A stretch of 64,000 nucleotides of DNA. Origin: Neogemmobacter tilapiae. Lineage in GTDB: Bacteria > Pseudomonadota > Alphaproteobacteria > Rhodobacterales > Rhodobacteraceae. Shown one piece after another: positions 7,672-15,914 of the stretch; positions within the stretch are counted from its first letter, which is position 1, and each line of letters begins with the position of its first letter. The notes under the pieces are model-generated. The model saw nothing but the letters and a program-made list of their open reading frames with translations. It was not told where the DNA came from and did no database searches. The stretch spans positions 124,001 to 188,000 of the forward strand of contig NZ_BMYJ01000001.1 of the NCBI RefSeq assembly GCF_014652215.1. Reading direction: 5' to 3'. Made by a program: the position numbers and the translations under genes.

Positions 7672-9114
7672 ATGACGATCAGGCTTTGGAACACGCGGAC
7701 GCGGGCGCTGGAGGATTTCGTGCCTTTGGACGCATCGAACGTGCGGATGTATGTCTGCGGGCCGACCGTTTATGACCGGGCCCATCTGGGCAATGCGCGG
7801 CCTGTTGTGGTGTTTGACGTGCTGAACCGGTTGTTGCGGCATGTCTATGGCGATGATCACGTCACCTATGTGCGGAATTTCACCGATGTCGATGACAAGA
7901 TCAACGCCGAGGCTGTGCGTCGGCGGGATGCGGGGGCTGCGGGGACGCTGGAGGAACTGATCCGGCAGCGGACGGATGAGACGATTGCCTGGTATCATGC
8001 GGATATGGACGCCCTTGGGGCGATGCGTCCGGATCACGAGCCGCGGGCGACGGAATACATCGGCGCGATGGTGGCGATGATCGCCGATTTGATCGCCAAG
8101 GGGCACGCCTATGCAGCGGAGGGGCATGTGCTGTTCCGGGTGCGGTCTTACAAGGATTATGGGGCGCTGTCGGGGCGGACGGTGGATGACATGATCGCGG
8201 GGGCGCGGGTTGAGGTTGCGCCCTTTAAGGAAGACCCGATGGATTTCGTGTTGTGGAAACCGTCGGACGCGGAGACGCCGGGTTGGGACAGCCCTTGGGG
8301 CCGGGGGCGGCCGGGGTGGCATATTGAATGCTCGGCGATGAGCCATGAATTGCTGGGGGCGTCGTTCGACATTCATGGCGGAGGGATCGACCTGCAATTC
8401 CCGCATCATGAGAATGAGATTGCCCAATCTTGCTGCGCCCATCCGGAAGCCGGTTTCGCGCGCTATTGGCTGCACAATGAGATGCTGCTGGTGGAGGGGA
8501 AGAAGATGTCCAAGTCTTTGGGCAACTTCTTTACCGTGCGCGATTTGCTGGATCAGGGTGTGCCGGGGGAGGTGATCCGGTTTGTGTTCCTGATGACGCA
8601 TTATCGGAAGCCGATGGACTGGACGGCGGAGAAGGCGGCGCAGGCCAAGAGCGTGCTATGGGATTGGGCGGCTATGGTTCACGCTCGGGCTGGAGTGAAA
8701 GGCAAGAATAACATCCACGGATTTGTCATGGACAAGGCACTCGTTAACGCCTTGTCGGACGATCTGAACACCGCTTCCGCATTGTCGCGATTGCATGAAC
8801 TGGCTGGCCTTGGCCGCGCGGTTTCCAATGAAGGGAATCTCGCTTTGGCGCAGCTTTTTCACGGTTTGAAGGACTTGATGGGGATTGATTTGGAAGATTT
8901 TTATGATCGGCTAAGACCTAGGACGTCAGAAGATCATCTCGAACGCCTGAGCATGAGCCTTCAGCACAGCCGATTGCACAAAGACTGGAATGCTGCGGAT
9001 GCGCTGAAAAGCGGATTGGTGGCAGCGGGTGTCAATGTGATGATCGGAAAAGATGGGATAACTCTTGAGCCCGGACCAAACTTCGACCCCGCCAGACTCG
9101 AGGCCCTGAAGTGA
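7672..9114 (+). CDS. cysS: Cysteinyl-tRNA synthetase
   Basis: 480 residues from the ATG at 7672 (MTIRLWNT). The class I synthetase motifs are present: [15 protein letters not shown] with the zinc Cys at about 29 and the HIGH-equivalent HLGN at 38-41, [14 protein letters not shown], and [10 protein letters not shown] near residue 278. It charges tRNA(Cys). The first 340 or so codons show the strong G/C third-position bias of the window, but from about 8690 to the stop base composition and codon use shift visibly (AAT, AAC, CTT, CTC and AGA become common). This suggests the C-terminal anticodon-recognition part was replaced by recombination or is diverging fast. A palindrome lies 25 bp downstream. 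Confidence 0.96.
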   Translation: MTIRLWNTRTRALEDFVPLDASNVRMYVCGPTVYDRAHLGNARPVVVFDVLNRLLRHVYGDDHVTYVRNFTDVDDKINAEAVRRRDAGAAGTLEELIRQRTDETIAWYHADMDALGAMRPDHEPRATEYIGAMVAMIADLIAKGHAYAAEGHVLFRVRSYKDYGALSGRTVDDMIAGARVEVAPFKEDPMDFVLWKPSDAETPGWDSPWGRGRPGWHIECSAMSHELLGASFDIHGGGIDLQFPHHENEIAQSCCAHPEAGFARYWLHNEMLLVEGKKMSKSLGNFFTVRDLLDQGVPGEVIRFVFLMTHYRKPMDWTAEKAAQAKSVLWDWAAMVHARAGVKGKNNIHGFVMDKALVNALSDDLNTASALSRLHELAGLGRAVSNEGNLALAQLFHGLKDLMGIDLEDFYDRLRPRTSEDHLERLSMSLQHSRLHKDWNAADALKSGLVAAGVNVMIGKDGITLEPGPNFDPARLEALK

Positions 9115-9138
9115 CCCCATATCTCCAATCCCTCGTGG

Positions 9139-9157
9139 CCCCGGATCAAGTCCGGGG
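9139..9157. repeat. Short palindrome downstream of cysS
   Basis: CCCCGGA-TCAAG-TCCGGGG forms a 7-bp stem with a 5-nt loop just after cysS. Palindromes of this kind (CCCCGG-centred) are common between alphaproteobacterial genes and may end or stabilise the transcript; there is no T run. Confidence 0.5.
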
Positions 9158-9179
9158 AGGCGCTCGATTTGATGCGGCC

Positions 9180-9268
9180 CCCTCCCCCTTGTGGGGAGGG
9201 ATGGGGTGGGGGGCTTTAGGGGCGGTGATTGCCCCCCACCCCCGGCCCCTCCCCACAAGGGGGAGGGG
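9180..9268. repeat. REP-like long inverted repeat, copy 1
   Basis: An 89-bp imperfect palindrome between cysS and cimA. The outer arms (9180-9200 and 9248-9268) are exact reverse complements over 21 bp, rich in CCCTCCCCCTTGTGG. Inner arms of 11 bp (GGGGTGGGGGG at 9203-9213, CCCCCCACCCC at 9232-9242) surround an 18-nt loop. The same half-element recurs at 19717-19750 and, inverted, at 19645-19674, so it is a dispersed family rather than a local hairpin. Confidence 0.75.
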
Positions 9269-9312
9269 AGATCGCCCCGTTTCGAATGTTTCGCTGACCC
9301 ATGGTGCCTGCA

Positions 9313-10917
9313 ATGACTGACCGCCTTTACCTTTTCGACACAACCCTCCGCGATGGTCAGCAGACGCAGGGCGTGCAGTTTTCGGCCAGTGAAAAGACGC
9401 AGATCGCGCTCGCGCTGGATGCTTTGGGTGTTGACTACATCGAGGGTGGTTGGCCGGGGGCGAACCCGACCGACAGCGAGTTTTTCGCCAGCGCCCCCCA
9501 GACCCGCGCCACGATGACGGCTTTTGGGATGACCAAACGCAGCGGTCGCAGTGCGGAGAATGACGAGGTTTTGGCGGGTGTAGTGAATGCCGAAACACCC
9601 GCCGTCTGTCTGGTGGGCAAGACGCATGATTTTCATGTGACGACCGCCTTGGGCATCAGCCTTGAAGAAAACCTTGAAAACATCCGCGCCAGCATCGCCC
9701 ATCTGGGGGCGAAGGGGCGTGAGGCTTTGTTCGATGCGGAACATTTTTTCGACGGCTACAAGGCGAACCCCGACTATGCCCTGAAAGCCGTCCATGCGGC
9801 CTATGGCGCGGGGGCGCGCTGGATCGTGCTGTGTGACACGAACGGGGGCACGCTTCCGGCGGATGTTTACCGGATGACCAAGGCGGTGATCGACAGCGGC
9901 ATTCCGGGCGACCACCTCGGCATCCATTGCCACGACGACACGGGCAATGCGGTGGCCAATTCCTTGGCCGCGATTGATGCGGGGGCGCGGCAGGTGCAGG
10001 GCACTTTGAACGGGCTGGGGGAGCGTTGCGGAAACACCAACCTTGTGACCCTGATCCCGACGCTTTTGCTGAAGGAACCCTACAAAGCCACCCTGAAAAC
10101 CGGGGTTTCGGATGAATCGCTGCATGGCCTGCTGAAAACCAGCCGGATGCTGGATGATATCTTGAACCGGGTGCCCCTGCGCTCGGCCCCCTATATCGGA
10201 GCCTCGGCCTTTGCGCATAAGGCGGGGCTGCATGCATCAGCGATCCTGAAAGACCCCAGCACCTATGAACATATCCCGCCCGAAACGGTGGGCAATGCGC
10301 GGGTGATCCCGATGTCCAATCAGGCGGGGCAGTCAAACCTGCGGGCGCGGTTGGTCTCGGCGGGGATTGAGGTTGCGGCGGGCGATCCGGCCTTGGGGCG
10401 GATTCTGGACGCGGTGAAGGCGCGTGAGGATCAAGGCTATGCCTATGACGGGGCACAGGCGTCTTTTGAACTGCTGGCGCGGCGGGAGCTGGGGCTTAGC
10501 CCCGCGTTCTTTGAGGTGCAGCGTTATCGGGTGACGGTAGAGCGGCGGGCGGATCGGGTGACGATGTCGGAAGCGGTGGTCGAGGTGAAGATCGGCGCGG
10601 AAAAGATGATGTCGGTCAGCGACAGTCTGGATGAAGCGGGCAGCGACCGGGGTCCGGTGAACGCCTTGTCTAAGGCCTTGGCGAAGGATCTGGGGCCCTA
10701 TCAGGCGGTGATCGACGATCTGCACTTGGTCGATTTCAAGGTGCGGATCACGCAAGGCGGAACCGAGGCGGTGACGCGGGTGATCATTGACTCTGAGGAT
10801 GGTCAGGGGCGGCGCTGGTCGACGGTGGGGGTGTCTGCGAACATCGTGGATGCCTCGTTTGAGGCGTTGCTGGAGGCGGTGAATTGGAAGCTGATCCGCG
10901 ACGTGGGCCAGCCGTGA
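9313..10917 (+). CDS. cimA: Citramalate synthase
   Basis: 534 residues from the ATG at 9313 (MTDRLYLFDTTLRDG). The N-terminal half is the HMG-CoA lyase-like TIM barrel with DTTLRDGQQTQGV and the metal-binding HCHDDTGNAVAN. The C-terminal third (SVSDSLDEAGSDRGPVNALS...) is the LeuA-type allosteric domain. The tryptophan-bearing EGGWPGANPTD and overall length match the CimA subgroup, which condenses pyruvate and acetyl-CoA to (R)-citramalate for isoleucine synthesis, rather than isopropylmalate synthase. Specificity is inferred from subgroup resemblance. The stop overlaps the next start (GTGA). Confidence 0.88.
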   Translation: MTDRLYLFDTTLRDGQQTQGVQFSASEKTQIALALDALGVDYIEGGWPGANPTDSEFFASAPQTRATMTAFGMTKRSGRSAENDEVLAGVVNAETPAVCLVGKTHDFHVTTALGISLEENLENIRASIAHLGAKGREALFDAEHFFDGYKANPDYALKAVHAAYGAGARWIVLCDTNGGTLPADVYRMTKAVIDSGIPGDHLGIHCHDDTGNAVANSLAAIDAGARQVQGTLNGLGERCGNTNLVTLIPTLLLKEPYKATLKTGVSDESLHGLLKTSRMLDDILNRVPLRSAPYIGASAFAHKAGLHASAILKDPSTYEHIPPETVGNARVIPMSNQAGQSNLRARLVSAGIEVAAGDPALGRILDAVKAREDQGYAYDGAQASFELLARRELGLSPAFFEVQRYRVTVERRADRVTMSEAVVEVKIGAEKMMSVSDSLDEAGSDRGPVNALSKALAKDLGPYQAVIDDLHLVDFKVRITQGGTEAVTRVIIDSEDGQGRRWSTVGVSANIVDASFEALLEAVNWKLIRDVGQP

Positions 10918-11678
10918 GCCTGAACGCCTGCGCCGAACTGGTAGAGCGGGGCGATCCCGACCGTTTCCGGGCCGTGCTGGCGGCCCCGGTGGCGGCGCGA
11001 GGGCCTTTGCTGGTGCTTTATGCGTTTAACTTGGAGGTGGCGCGGGCGCCTTGGGTGACGCAGGAGCCTCTGATTGCGGAAATGCGGCTGCAATGGTGGC
11101 GGGATGTTTTGGCCAATGCGGCCTCGGGTGCGGCGAAGGCGCATGAAGTGGCAGGGCCGCTGCATGATCTGATCCTTGCGCGGGGGCTGGATGTGGCCGC
11201 CTTGGATGCCCTGGTGGCGGCGCGGCGTTGGGATGTGTGGAAAGACCCATTTGAAGGCAATGGGTTGCGGGATTATCTTGAGGATACGGGCGGGGGGCTG
11301 GCTTGGGTCGCCGCACAGGCTTTGGGCGCGGATGCAGGCCAGAAGCCGGGGTTTTTGGCCTTTGGGCGGGCCACGGCGCTGGCGGGATTTTTGCGCGCGG
11401 TGCCCGAGCTGGAATCGCGGGGGCGGCAGCCCTTGGCGGGGATGGACGACGCGGGAATTGCCCATCTGGCCGAACATGGGCTGGAATGGCTGGACGAGGC
11501 GCGGCGGGTCAGACTGCCTACGGATGCGCGTCCGGCATTGTTATCGGGATGGCAAAGCCGGGGCTTGCTGACCATGGCGCGGAAGGAACCGCAGCGCGTC
11601 CGCGCCGGGGCGCTGGATCTGCCGGAATTCCGCAAGCGCGGGGCATTGTTGTGGCAGGCGCTGACGGGGCGGTTCTGA
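10914..11678 (+). CDS. Squalene/phytoene synthase-family protein
   Basis: 254 residues from a GTG at 10914 that overlaps the cimA stop; a start inside cimA at 10884 is possible. The sequence follows the short squalene/phytoene synthase family: LLVLYAFNLEVARAPWVTQEPLIAEMRLQWWRD resembles the first helical segment, and YLEDTGGGLAWVAAQALG the second. The aspartate-rich DxxxD motifs of catalytic prenyl synthases are not clear: one position has EVARAPW, the other EDTGG. It may therefore be a non-catalytic relative such as the NDUFAF6 group linked to complex I assembly. There is no carotenoid gene nearby. Confidence 0.7.
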   Translation: MSLNACAELVERGDPDRFRAVLAAPVAARGPLLVLYAFNLEVARAPWVTQEPLIAEMRLQWWRDVLANAASGAAKAHEVAGPLHDLILARGLDVAALDALVAARRWDVWKDPFEGNGLRDYLEDTGGGLAWVAAQALGADAGQKPGFLAFGRATALAGFLRAVPELESRGRQPLAGMDDAGIAHLAEHGLEWLDEARRVRLPTDARPALLSGWQSRGLLTMARKEPQRVRAGALDLPEFRKRGALLWQALTGRF

Positions 11679-11680
11679 CC

Positions 11681-12901
11681 CTAGGCCTTGTCCATCGGGC
11701 GCAGCCACAGCCAGATCAGTGCGGCCCCGGCCAAAGCCAGAAACGGCAGCATGGCCATGTTGACGGCTTGCCAGCCACCCTGCACGGAGCCACCGGCGCA
11801 GTTCATCAACCCGCCGGAGGAGAGTGAGGCCAGCGTCACGCCGCCAAAGACGATCAGATCGTTCAGGCCTTGCATCCGGCCACGCTCGGCCGGGGTGTGG
11901 TTGGCGGTCAGCATGGCGGTGGCACCGATGAAGCCAAAGTTCCAGCCGACGCCCAGCAAGATCAGGGCGATGAAGAAATTTGTCAGTTCGACGCCCGCGA
12001 TGGCGACAACGCCCGCTGCCGCCAGAATGGTCAGACCGATGGCCATGACGCGGGGGGCACCCAGCCGGGCAATGACATGGCCGGTAAAGAAGGAGGGGGC
12101 GAACATCGCCAAGACATGCGCGCCGACGATATCGGCGGCATTGTCTTGGGTGAAGCCGCAGCCGACGACGGCCAAGGGGGTGGAGGTCATCACCAGGTTC
12201 ATCAAGGCATAGGACACAGTGGCGCAGATGACGGCGACGGCGATGGGCGGGGATTTCAGCAATTCCATGCGGCTGCGGCCCTTGGCCTCACCCGCGTTGG
12301 GCGGTTGCGGCAGGGGAATGCGCAGGAAGGCGAAGAGGATCAGGCCCAGCACATTGAGGCCGATGACGGCCAGATAGGTGCCAAGGAAGGGGACAACGAA
12401 CATGTCATCGGTGGCCTTGACCAGTTGCGGCCCCAGCACGGCGGACACGAGGCCACCGGCCAACACCCATGAAATGGCCTTGGGGCGGAAGGCGTCTGAG
12501 GCGGTGTCGGCGGCGGCAAAGCGGTAAAAGCCTTGGGCCGATTGATAGGTGCCGGTCAGCAGTGCGCCCAAAAGGAAGAGGGTAAAGCTGGAATGATAAA
12601 GCCCGGTCACGGCCAGCACTGCGCCGACCATGCCAGCGGCAGCCCCGGTCATGAAACCAAAGCGACGCCCCTTGGCCTGCATCAGGGCCGAAAGCGGGGT
12701 GGCCGAGAGCATGGAACCCAAGACGGTCATGGTGATGGACAGGGTGGCGAGGCAGTGGTTGGGGGCAAGGGTGTTGCCCGCCAGCCCGCCGACGATAAAG
12801 ACCATGGACATCTGCGAACCAAGGATGGCCTGTGCCAGAACCAGAACGGCGAGATTGCGTTTGGCGAGGCGATCGTCGGGGGGGGCGATGGTATTGGTCA
12901 T
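11681..12901 (-). CDS. MFS transporter
   Basis: A 406-residue, highly hydrophobic protein with about 12 predicted transmembrane helices and the break between the six-helix halves around residues 205-225 (PNAGEAKGRSRMELL). The loop after helix 2 (QAKGRRFGFMTGA) is the degenerate MFS motif A. Homologues are predicted drug or metabolite exporters, but the substrate cannot be inferred. It is convergent with the squalene-synthase-like gene and divergent from the DNA glycosylase gene, whose start is 45 bp away. Confidence 0.85.
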   Translation of the reverse strand: MTNTIAPPDDRLAKRNLAVLVLAQAILGSQMSMVFIVGGLAGNTLAPNHCLATLSITMTVLGSMLSATPLSALMQAKGRRFGFMTGAAAGMVGAVLAVTGLYHSSFTLFLLGALLTGTYQSAQGFYRFAAADTASDAFRPKAISWVLAGGLVSAVLGPQLVKATDDMFVVPFLGTYLAVIGLNVLGLILFAFLRIPLPQPPNAGEAKGRSRMELLKSPPIAVAVICATVSYALMNLVMTSTPLAVVGCGFTQDNAADIVGAHVLAMFAPSFFTGHVIARLGAPRVMAIGLTILAAAGVVAIAGVELTNFFIALILLGVGWNFGFIGATAMLTANHTPAERGRMQGLNDLIVFGGVTLASLSSGGLMNCAGGSVQGGWQAVNMAMLPFLALAGAALIWLWLRPMDKA

Positions 12902-12946
12902 GGCAAAGGGTTAGACCTGAAAATCTGAAAGGCCAAGGGGGTAGAA

Positions 12947-13573
12947 TTGCGGATCATCATCGGGCCTGAGGATGTGGCGGAAGGGGCGGATTGGCTGGCC
13001 AAGGCGCATCCGCGTTTTGCCTATGCTTTGGAGCAGGTGGGCGAGTTGCCCTTGCGGCGGCAAGAAGGGGGCTATGGGGCGCTTTTGTCGGCCATTGTGG
13101 GCCAGCAGGTGAGCATTGCCAGCGCGGCGGCGATCCGCGACAGGGTTCTGGAGGCGGGCTATGGCGATCCCGTGCGCGCGGCCTTGGCGAGCGAGGAAGA
13201 GCTGCGTGCCTGCGGATTGTCGCGGCCTAAGGCGCGCTATGTCAGCGCCTTGGCGCGGGCCGATCTGGATTATGCGGGGCTGGAGGTGATGCCCGACGAA
13301 CAGGTGGTGAAAACGCTAGTGGCCTTGCCGGGTATCGGGGTTTGGACCGCCGAGATTTACGCGATGTTCGCCTTGGGGCGGGCGGATGTGTTGGCGGCGG
13401 GGGATCTGGCCTTGCAAGAAGGGGCGCGGGCCTTGTTTGGGCTGGAGGCGCGACCGGATGACAAGGCGTTGCGGGCGATGGCGGTCGAATGGTCGCCTTG
13501 GCGGTCGGTTGCGGCGCGGATTCTCTGGGCCTATTACCGGGTGGCGAAGGGGCGGGAAGGGATTTTGGCATGA
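12947..13573 (+). CDS. DNA-3-methyladenine glycosylase II-like (HhH-GPD)
   Basis: 208 residues from a TTG at 12947 with an AAGGGGGT ribosome site. GALLSAIVGQQVSIASA opens the HhH-GPD superfamily fold. The helix-hairpin-helix is LPGIGVWTAEIYAMF and the GPD catalytic Asp falls in AAGDLALQEG. This matches the short AlkA-type enzymes that excise alkylated purines in base excision repair, without the N-terminal AlkA domain of E. coli. It overlaps the following esterase gene by 4 bp. Confidence 0.88.
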   Translation: MRIIIGPEDVAEGADWLAKAHPRFAYALEQVGELPLRRQEGGYGALLSAIVGQQVSIASAAAIRDRVLEAGYGDPVRAALASEEELRACGLSRPKARYVSALARADLDYAGLEVMPDEQVVKTLVALPGIGVWTAEIYAMFALGRADVLAAGDLALQEGARALFGLEARPDDKALRAMAVEWSPWRSVAARILWAYYRVAKGREGILA

Positions 13574-14232
13574 CGGCGCGGGTTTTGAATTTTGGCAAGG
13601 CGGGCGCAGAGCCCGGCATGGCGCGGTCTTTGGTCGTCTTCTTGCATGGCTATGGGGCCGATGGGGCTGATCTTTTGGGGCTGGCCGATCCTTTGGCCCC
13701 ACATCTGCCGAATTGCGCCTTTGTCGCGCCGGATGCCCCCGAACGCCCCCATGGCACGGCCTTTGGCTGGCAGTGGTTTCCGATCCCCTGGCTGGATGGA
13801 TCGTCTGAGGCGATGGCCGCCGCTGGGTTGGCGCAGGCGTCGGTCGATCTGAATGCTTTCCTTGATGCACAGCTCGCAGAATATCGGCTGGGGGCGGATC
13901 GGATGGTGCTGGTGGGGTTCAGCCAAGGTGCGATGATGGCGATGCAGGTGGCCCCGCGCCGCGATCAGGCGATGGCGGGGGTTGTGGCGATTGCGGGGCG
14001 GTTGCTGGCCCCGGAAAACCTGTTGGCAGAGGCCCGCGTGAAACCGCCCGTTCTGCTGATCCATGGCGATCAGGATCAGGTGGTGCCTTTCACGGATATG
14101 CAAAAGGCGGGGCAGGGGCTGACCGAGGCTGGGTTCGAATGCTTTGGCCATGTGATGCGCGGCACGGGGCATGGGATTGCGCCGGACGGTTTGCAGGTGA
14201 CTTTGGCCTTTTTGCAGGACCGCCTGTCTTAG
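13570..14232 (+). CDS. Carboxylesterase/phospholipase-family hydrolase
   Basis: 220 residues from the ATG at 13570, overlapping the glycosylase stop. It has VVFLHGYGADGADL (oxyanion region), the nucleophile elbow GFSQGAMMA, IHGDQDQVVPF with the acidic residue, and GTGHGIAPDG with the catalytic His, in the order and spacing of the small cytosolic carboxylesterase group. These hydrolyse short-chain esters or lysophospholipids in vitro; the natural substrate is unknown. No signal peptide. Confidence 0.85.
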   Translation: MTARVLNFGKAGAEPGMARSLVVFLHGYGADGADLLGLADPLAPHLPNCAFVAPDAPERPHGTAFGWQWFPIPWLDGSSEAMAAAGLAQASVDLNAFLDAQLAEYRLGADRMVLVGFSQGAMMAMQVAPRRDQAMAGVVAIAGRLLAPENLLAEARVKPPVLLIHGDQDQVVPFTDMQKAGQGLTEAGFECFGHVMRGTGHGIAPDGLQVTLAFLQDRLS

Positions 14233-14294
14233 TCACGCCATTGTCACTTCGCACTGGCAGAAAGAGGCCAGATTGTGGGCTTGTCAGGCGCGAT

Positions 14295-14945
14295 ATGCCA
14301 GATATAGTCTGTTTCACGGGCGAAAACCCGGAATGCGACGTGACGGGGTGTGATATCTTGTTGGACGGCGACTTCAGAACCTCTTTCGTGCGGGAACCCG
14401 CCGCGCTGAAACATTATCCGGCGCTTGTGCTGAATGCCGATTACCGGCCGCTTTCCTATTACCCGCTGTCGCTGTGGCCCTGGCAAGAGGCGATAAAGGC
14501 CGCTGTGCTGGACCGTGTGCAGATCATTGCGGAATATGACCATGTGGTGCGAAGCCAGAGGGCCGAGTTCAGGATACCCTCGGTCGTCGTGCTGAAAGAC
14601 TATGTGAAACCTCAAAAGCGCGTGGCCTTCACGCGCTTTAATCTTTTTCTGCGGGACGAATTTTGCTGCCAATATTGCGGGGCCAAGGGCGATTTGACCT
14701 TTGACCATGTGGTGCCGCGTTCGCGGGGTGGGGTCACGTCTTGGGAAAACGTGGTGGCGGCCTGTTCGCCCTGCAACCTGAAAAAGGCCAATAAGTCGCT
14801 GAAACATTCGGGGCTGCATCTGAACAGGGTGCCGCGCGCCCCGAATGCCGAGGAAATGCAGGCCCACGGCCGTCGCTTCCCGCCGAACCATCTGCATGAA
14901 AGCTGGATGGATTTCCTGTATTGGGACGCCGAACTGGACGCGTGA
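14295..14945 (+). CDS. HNH endonuclease
   Basis: About 216 residues from the ATG at 14295; the exact start is uncertain because strong similarity to expected family members begins near DGDFRTSFVREPAALKH. The C-terminal half has the HNH core with two zinc CxxC pairs: CCQYCGAKGDLTFDHVVPRS and WENVVAACSPCNLKKANK, giving the catalytic His in FDHV and Asn in ENVV. The N-terminal half is the conserved ALVLNADYRPLSYYPLSLW seen in many free-standing bacterial HNH proteins of unknown role, probably nucleic-acid processing or repair. A hairpin follows 5 bp after the stop. Confidence 0.88.
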   Translation: MPDIVCFTGENPECDVTGCDILLDGDFRTSFVREPAALKHYPALVLNADYRPLSYYPLSLWPWQEAIKAAVLDRVQIIAEYDHVVRSQRAEFRIPSVVVLKDYVKPQKRVAFTRFNLFLRDEFCCQYCGAKGDLTFDHVVPRSRGGVTSWENVVAACSPCNLKKANKSLKHSGLHLNRVPRAPNAEEMQAHGRRFPPNHLHESWMDFLYWDAELDA

Positions 14946-14949
14946 GGTG

Positions 14950-14996
14950 TTGGGGGCTTTGCCCCCAAACCCCCAAGGTATTTTTGGCAAGATGAA
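14950..14996. repeat. Rhodobacteraceae-type 3' intergenic element with hairpin
   Basis: An 8-bp stem TTGGGGGC / GCCCCCAA with a TTT loop (14950-14968), then CCCCAAGGTATTTTTGG and AAGATGAAA. This arrangement after a stop codon resembles an intergenic element I associate with Rhodobacteraceae genomes and probably acts as a terminator of the HNH gene. Only one copy is in this window. Confidence 0.5.
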
Positions 14997-15075
14997 ATCC
15001 GTCATCATTTCGTTACAAAAGCTTCACATTCCGCTGTCGCCGTGATGGATTGCCCGAAACATGGGGAGTGAAGCG

Positions 15076-15768
15076 ATGAGTCTGGCCTTGCAGGCGGCGG
15101 CGATCAATCTGGGCGTGGCGATGGCCTGTGGGGCTTTGATCGGGTCGGAACGGCAGGTGCGCCAGCGGATGGCGGGGCTGCGGACCAATGCGCTGGTGGC
15201 GGTGGGGGCGGCGGCCTTTGTGGTCTTTTCGCAATTGTTCGACCACGAGGTCAGCCCGACGCGGGTGGCGGCGCAGGTGGTCTCGGGCATCGGCTTTCTG
15301 GGGGCCGGGATCATCTTTCGGGACGGGTTCAACGTGCATGGGTTGAACACGGCGGCGACTCTGTGGTGTTCGGCGGCGGTGGGCTTGCTGGCGGGGGCTG
15401 GGGCTTGGCCCTTTGCGCTGCTGCTGACGGGGATGGTGGTGTTCATCAATCTGGGCCTGCGGCCTTTGGTCAAGCTGATGAAGCGCTATACCAAGGCGGG
15501 GGTGCCGATCACCCGGTCGTTCAAGGTGCTTTTGACCTGTCCTGTCGATCAGGAAGGCGTGATGCGTTCGCTGGCCTTGCGGGTGCTGACCTTGGGCGGG
15601 TTGCATCTGTCCGAGATTGAGGCGAGGGCGGTGCCCGAGGGAATCGAATTGTCGGCCATCGTGAATGGGGAAGGCATGACCGAGGCGATGGTGGAACAGG
15701 TGGTGCAGCGGTTGGCCGCCGAACCGGGCGTGCAGCGCCTGCGCTGGATGCTGATCGACGAGATGTGA
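15076..15768 (+). CDS. MgtC/SapB-family membrane protein
   Basis: 230 residues from the ATG at 15076, with GGAG 9 nt upstream. The N-terminal half holds about four membrane segments and the family signature ACGALIGSERQVRQRMAGLRTNALVAVGAA, followed by VVSGIGFLGAGIIFRDG and GLNTAATLWCSAAVG. The C-terminal 90 residues form an ACT-like soluble domain (SFKVLLTCPVDQEGVMR). Family members help survival under low magnesium or affect membrane potential; the precise role here is unknown. No magnesium riboswitch was recognised upstream. Confidence 0.9.
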   Translation: MSLALQAAAINLGVAMACGALIGSERQVRQRMAGLRTNALVAVGAAAFVVFSQLFDHEVSPTRVAAQVVSGIGFLGAGIIFRDGFNVHGLNTAATLWCSAAVGLLAGAGAWPFALLLTGMVVFINLGLRPLVKLMKRYTKAGVPITRSFKVLLTCPVDQEGVMRSLALRVLTLGGLHLSEIEARAVPEGIELSAIVNGEGMTEAMVEQVVQRLAAEPGVQRLRWMLIDEM

Positions 15769-15856
15769 TGCCTCTGGAAAAGGCACTTTCCCCCTGACCC
15801 TGATGCGCTATAACGCCCGTGCTGGACTTTGCCCGGCGATGCGGCTATGCGTCATT

Positions 15857-15870
15857 CGTTAGCGCTAACG
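15857..15870. promoter_or_regulatory. LacI-type palindromic operator upstream of zwf
   Basis: CGTTAGCGCTAACG is a perfect 14-bp palindrome with a central CG, the layout typical of LacI/GalR-family operators. It ends 44 bp before the zwf start codon. A possible -10 (TATAAC, 15809-15814) lies upstream, so a bound repressor could act as a roadblock. No LacI-family gene is in the window, so the regulator would be encoded elsewhere. Confidence 0.55.
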
Positions 15871-15914
15871 GGCAAAAGTAAACTGCCAAAGCGCCTGCCT
15901 TGGAAGGAAGAAAG

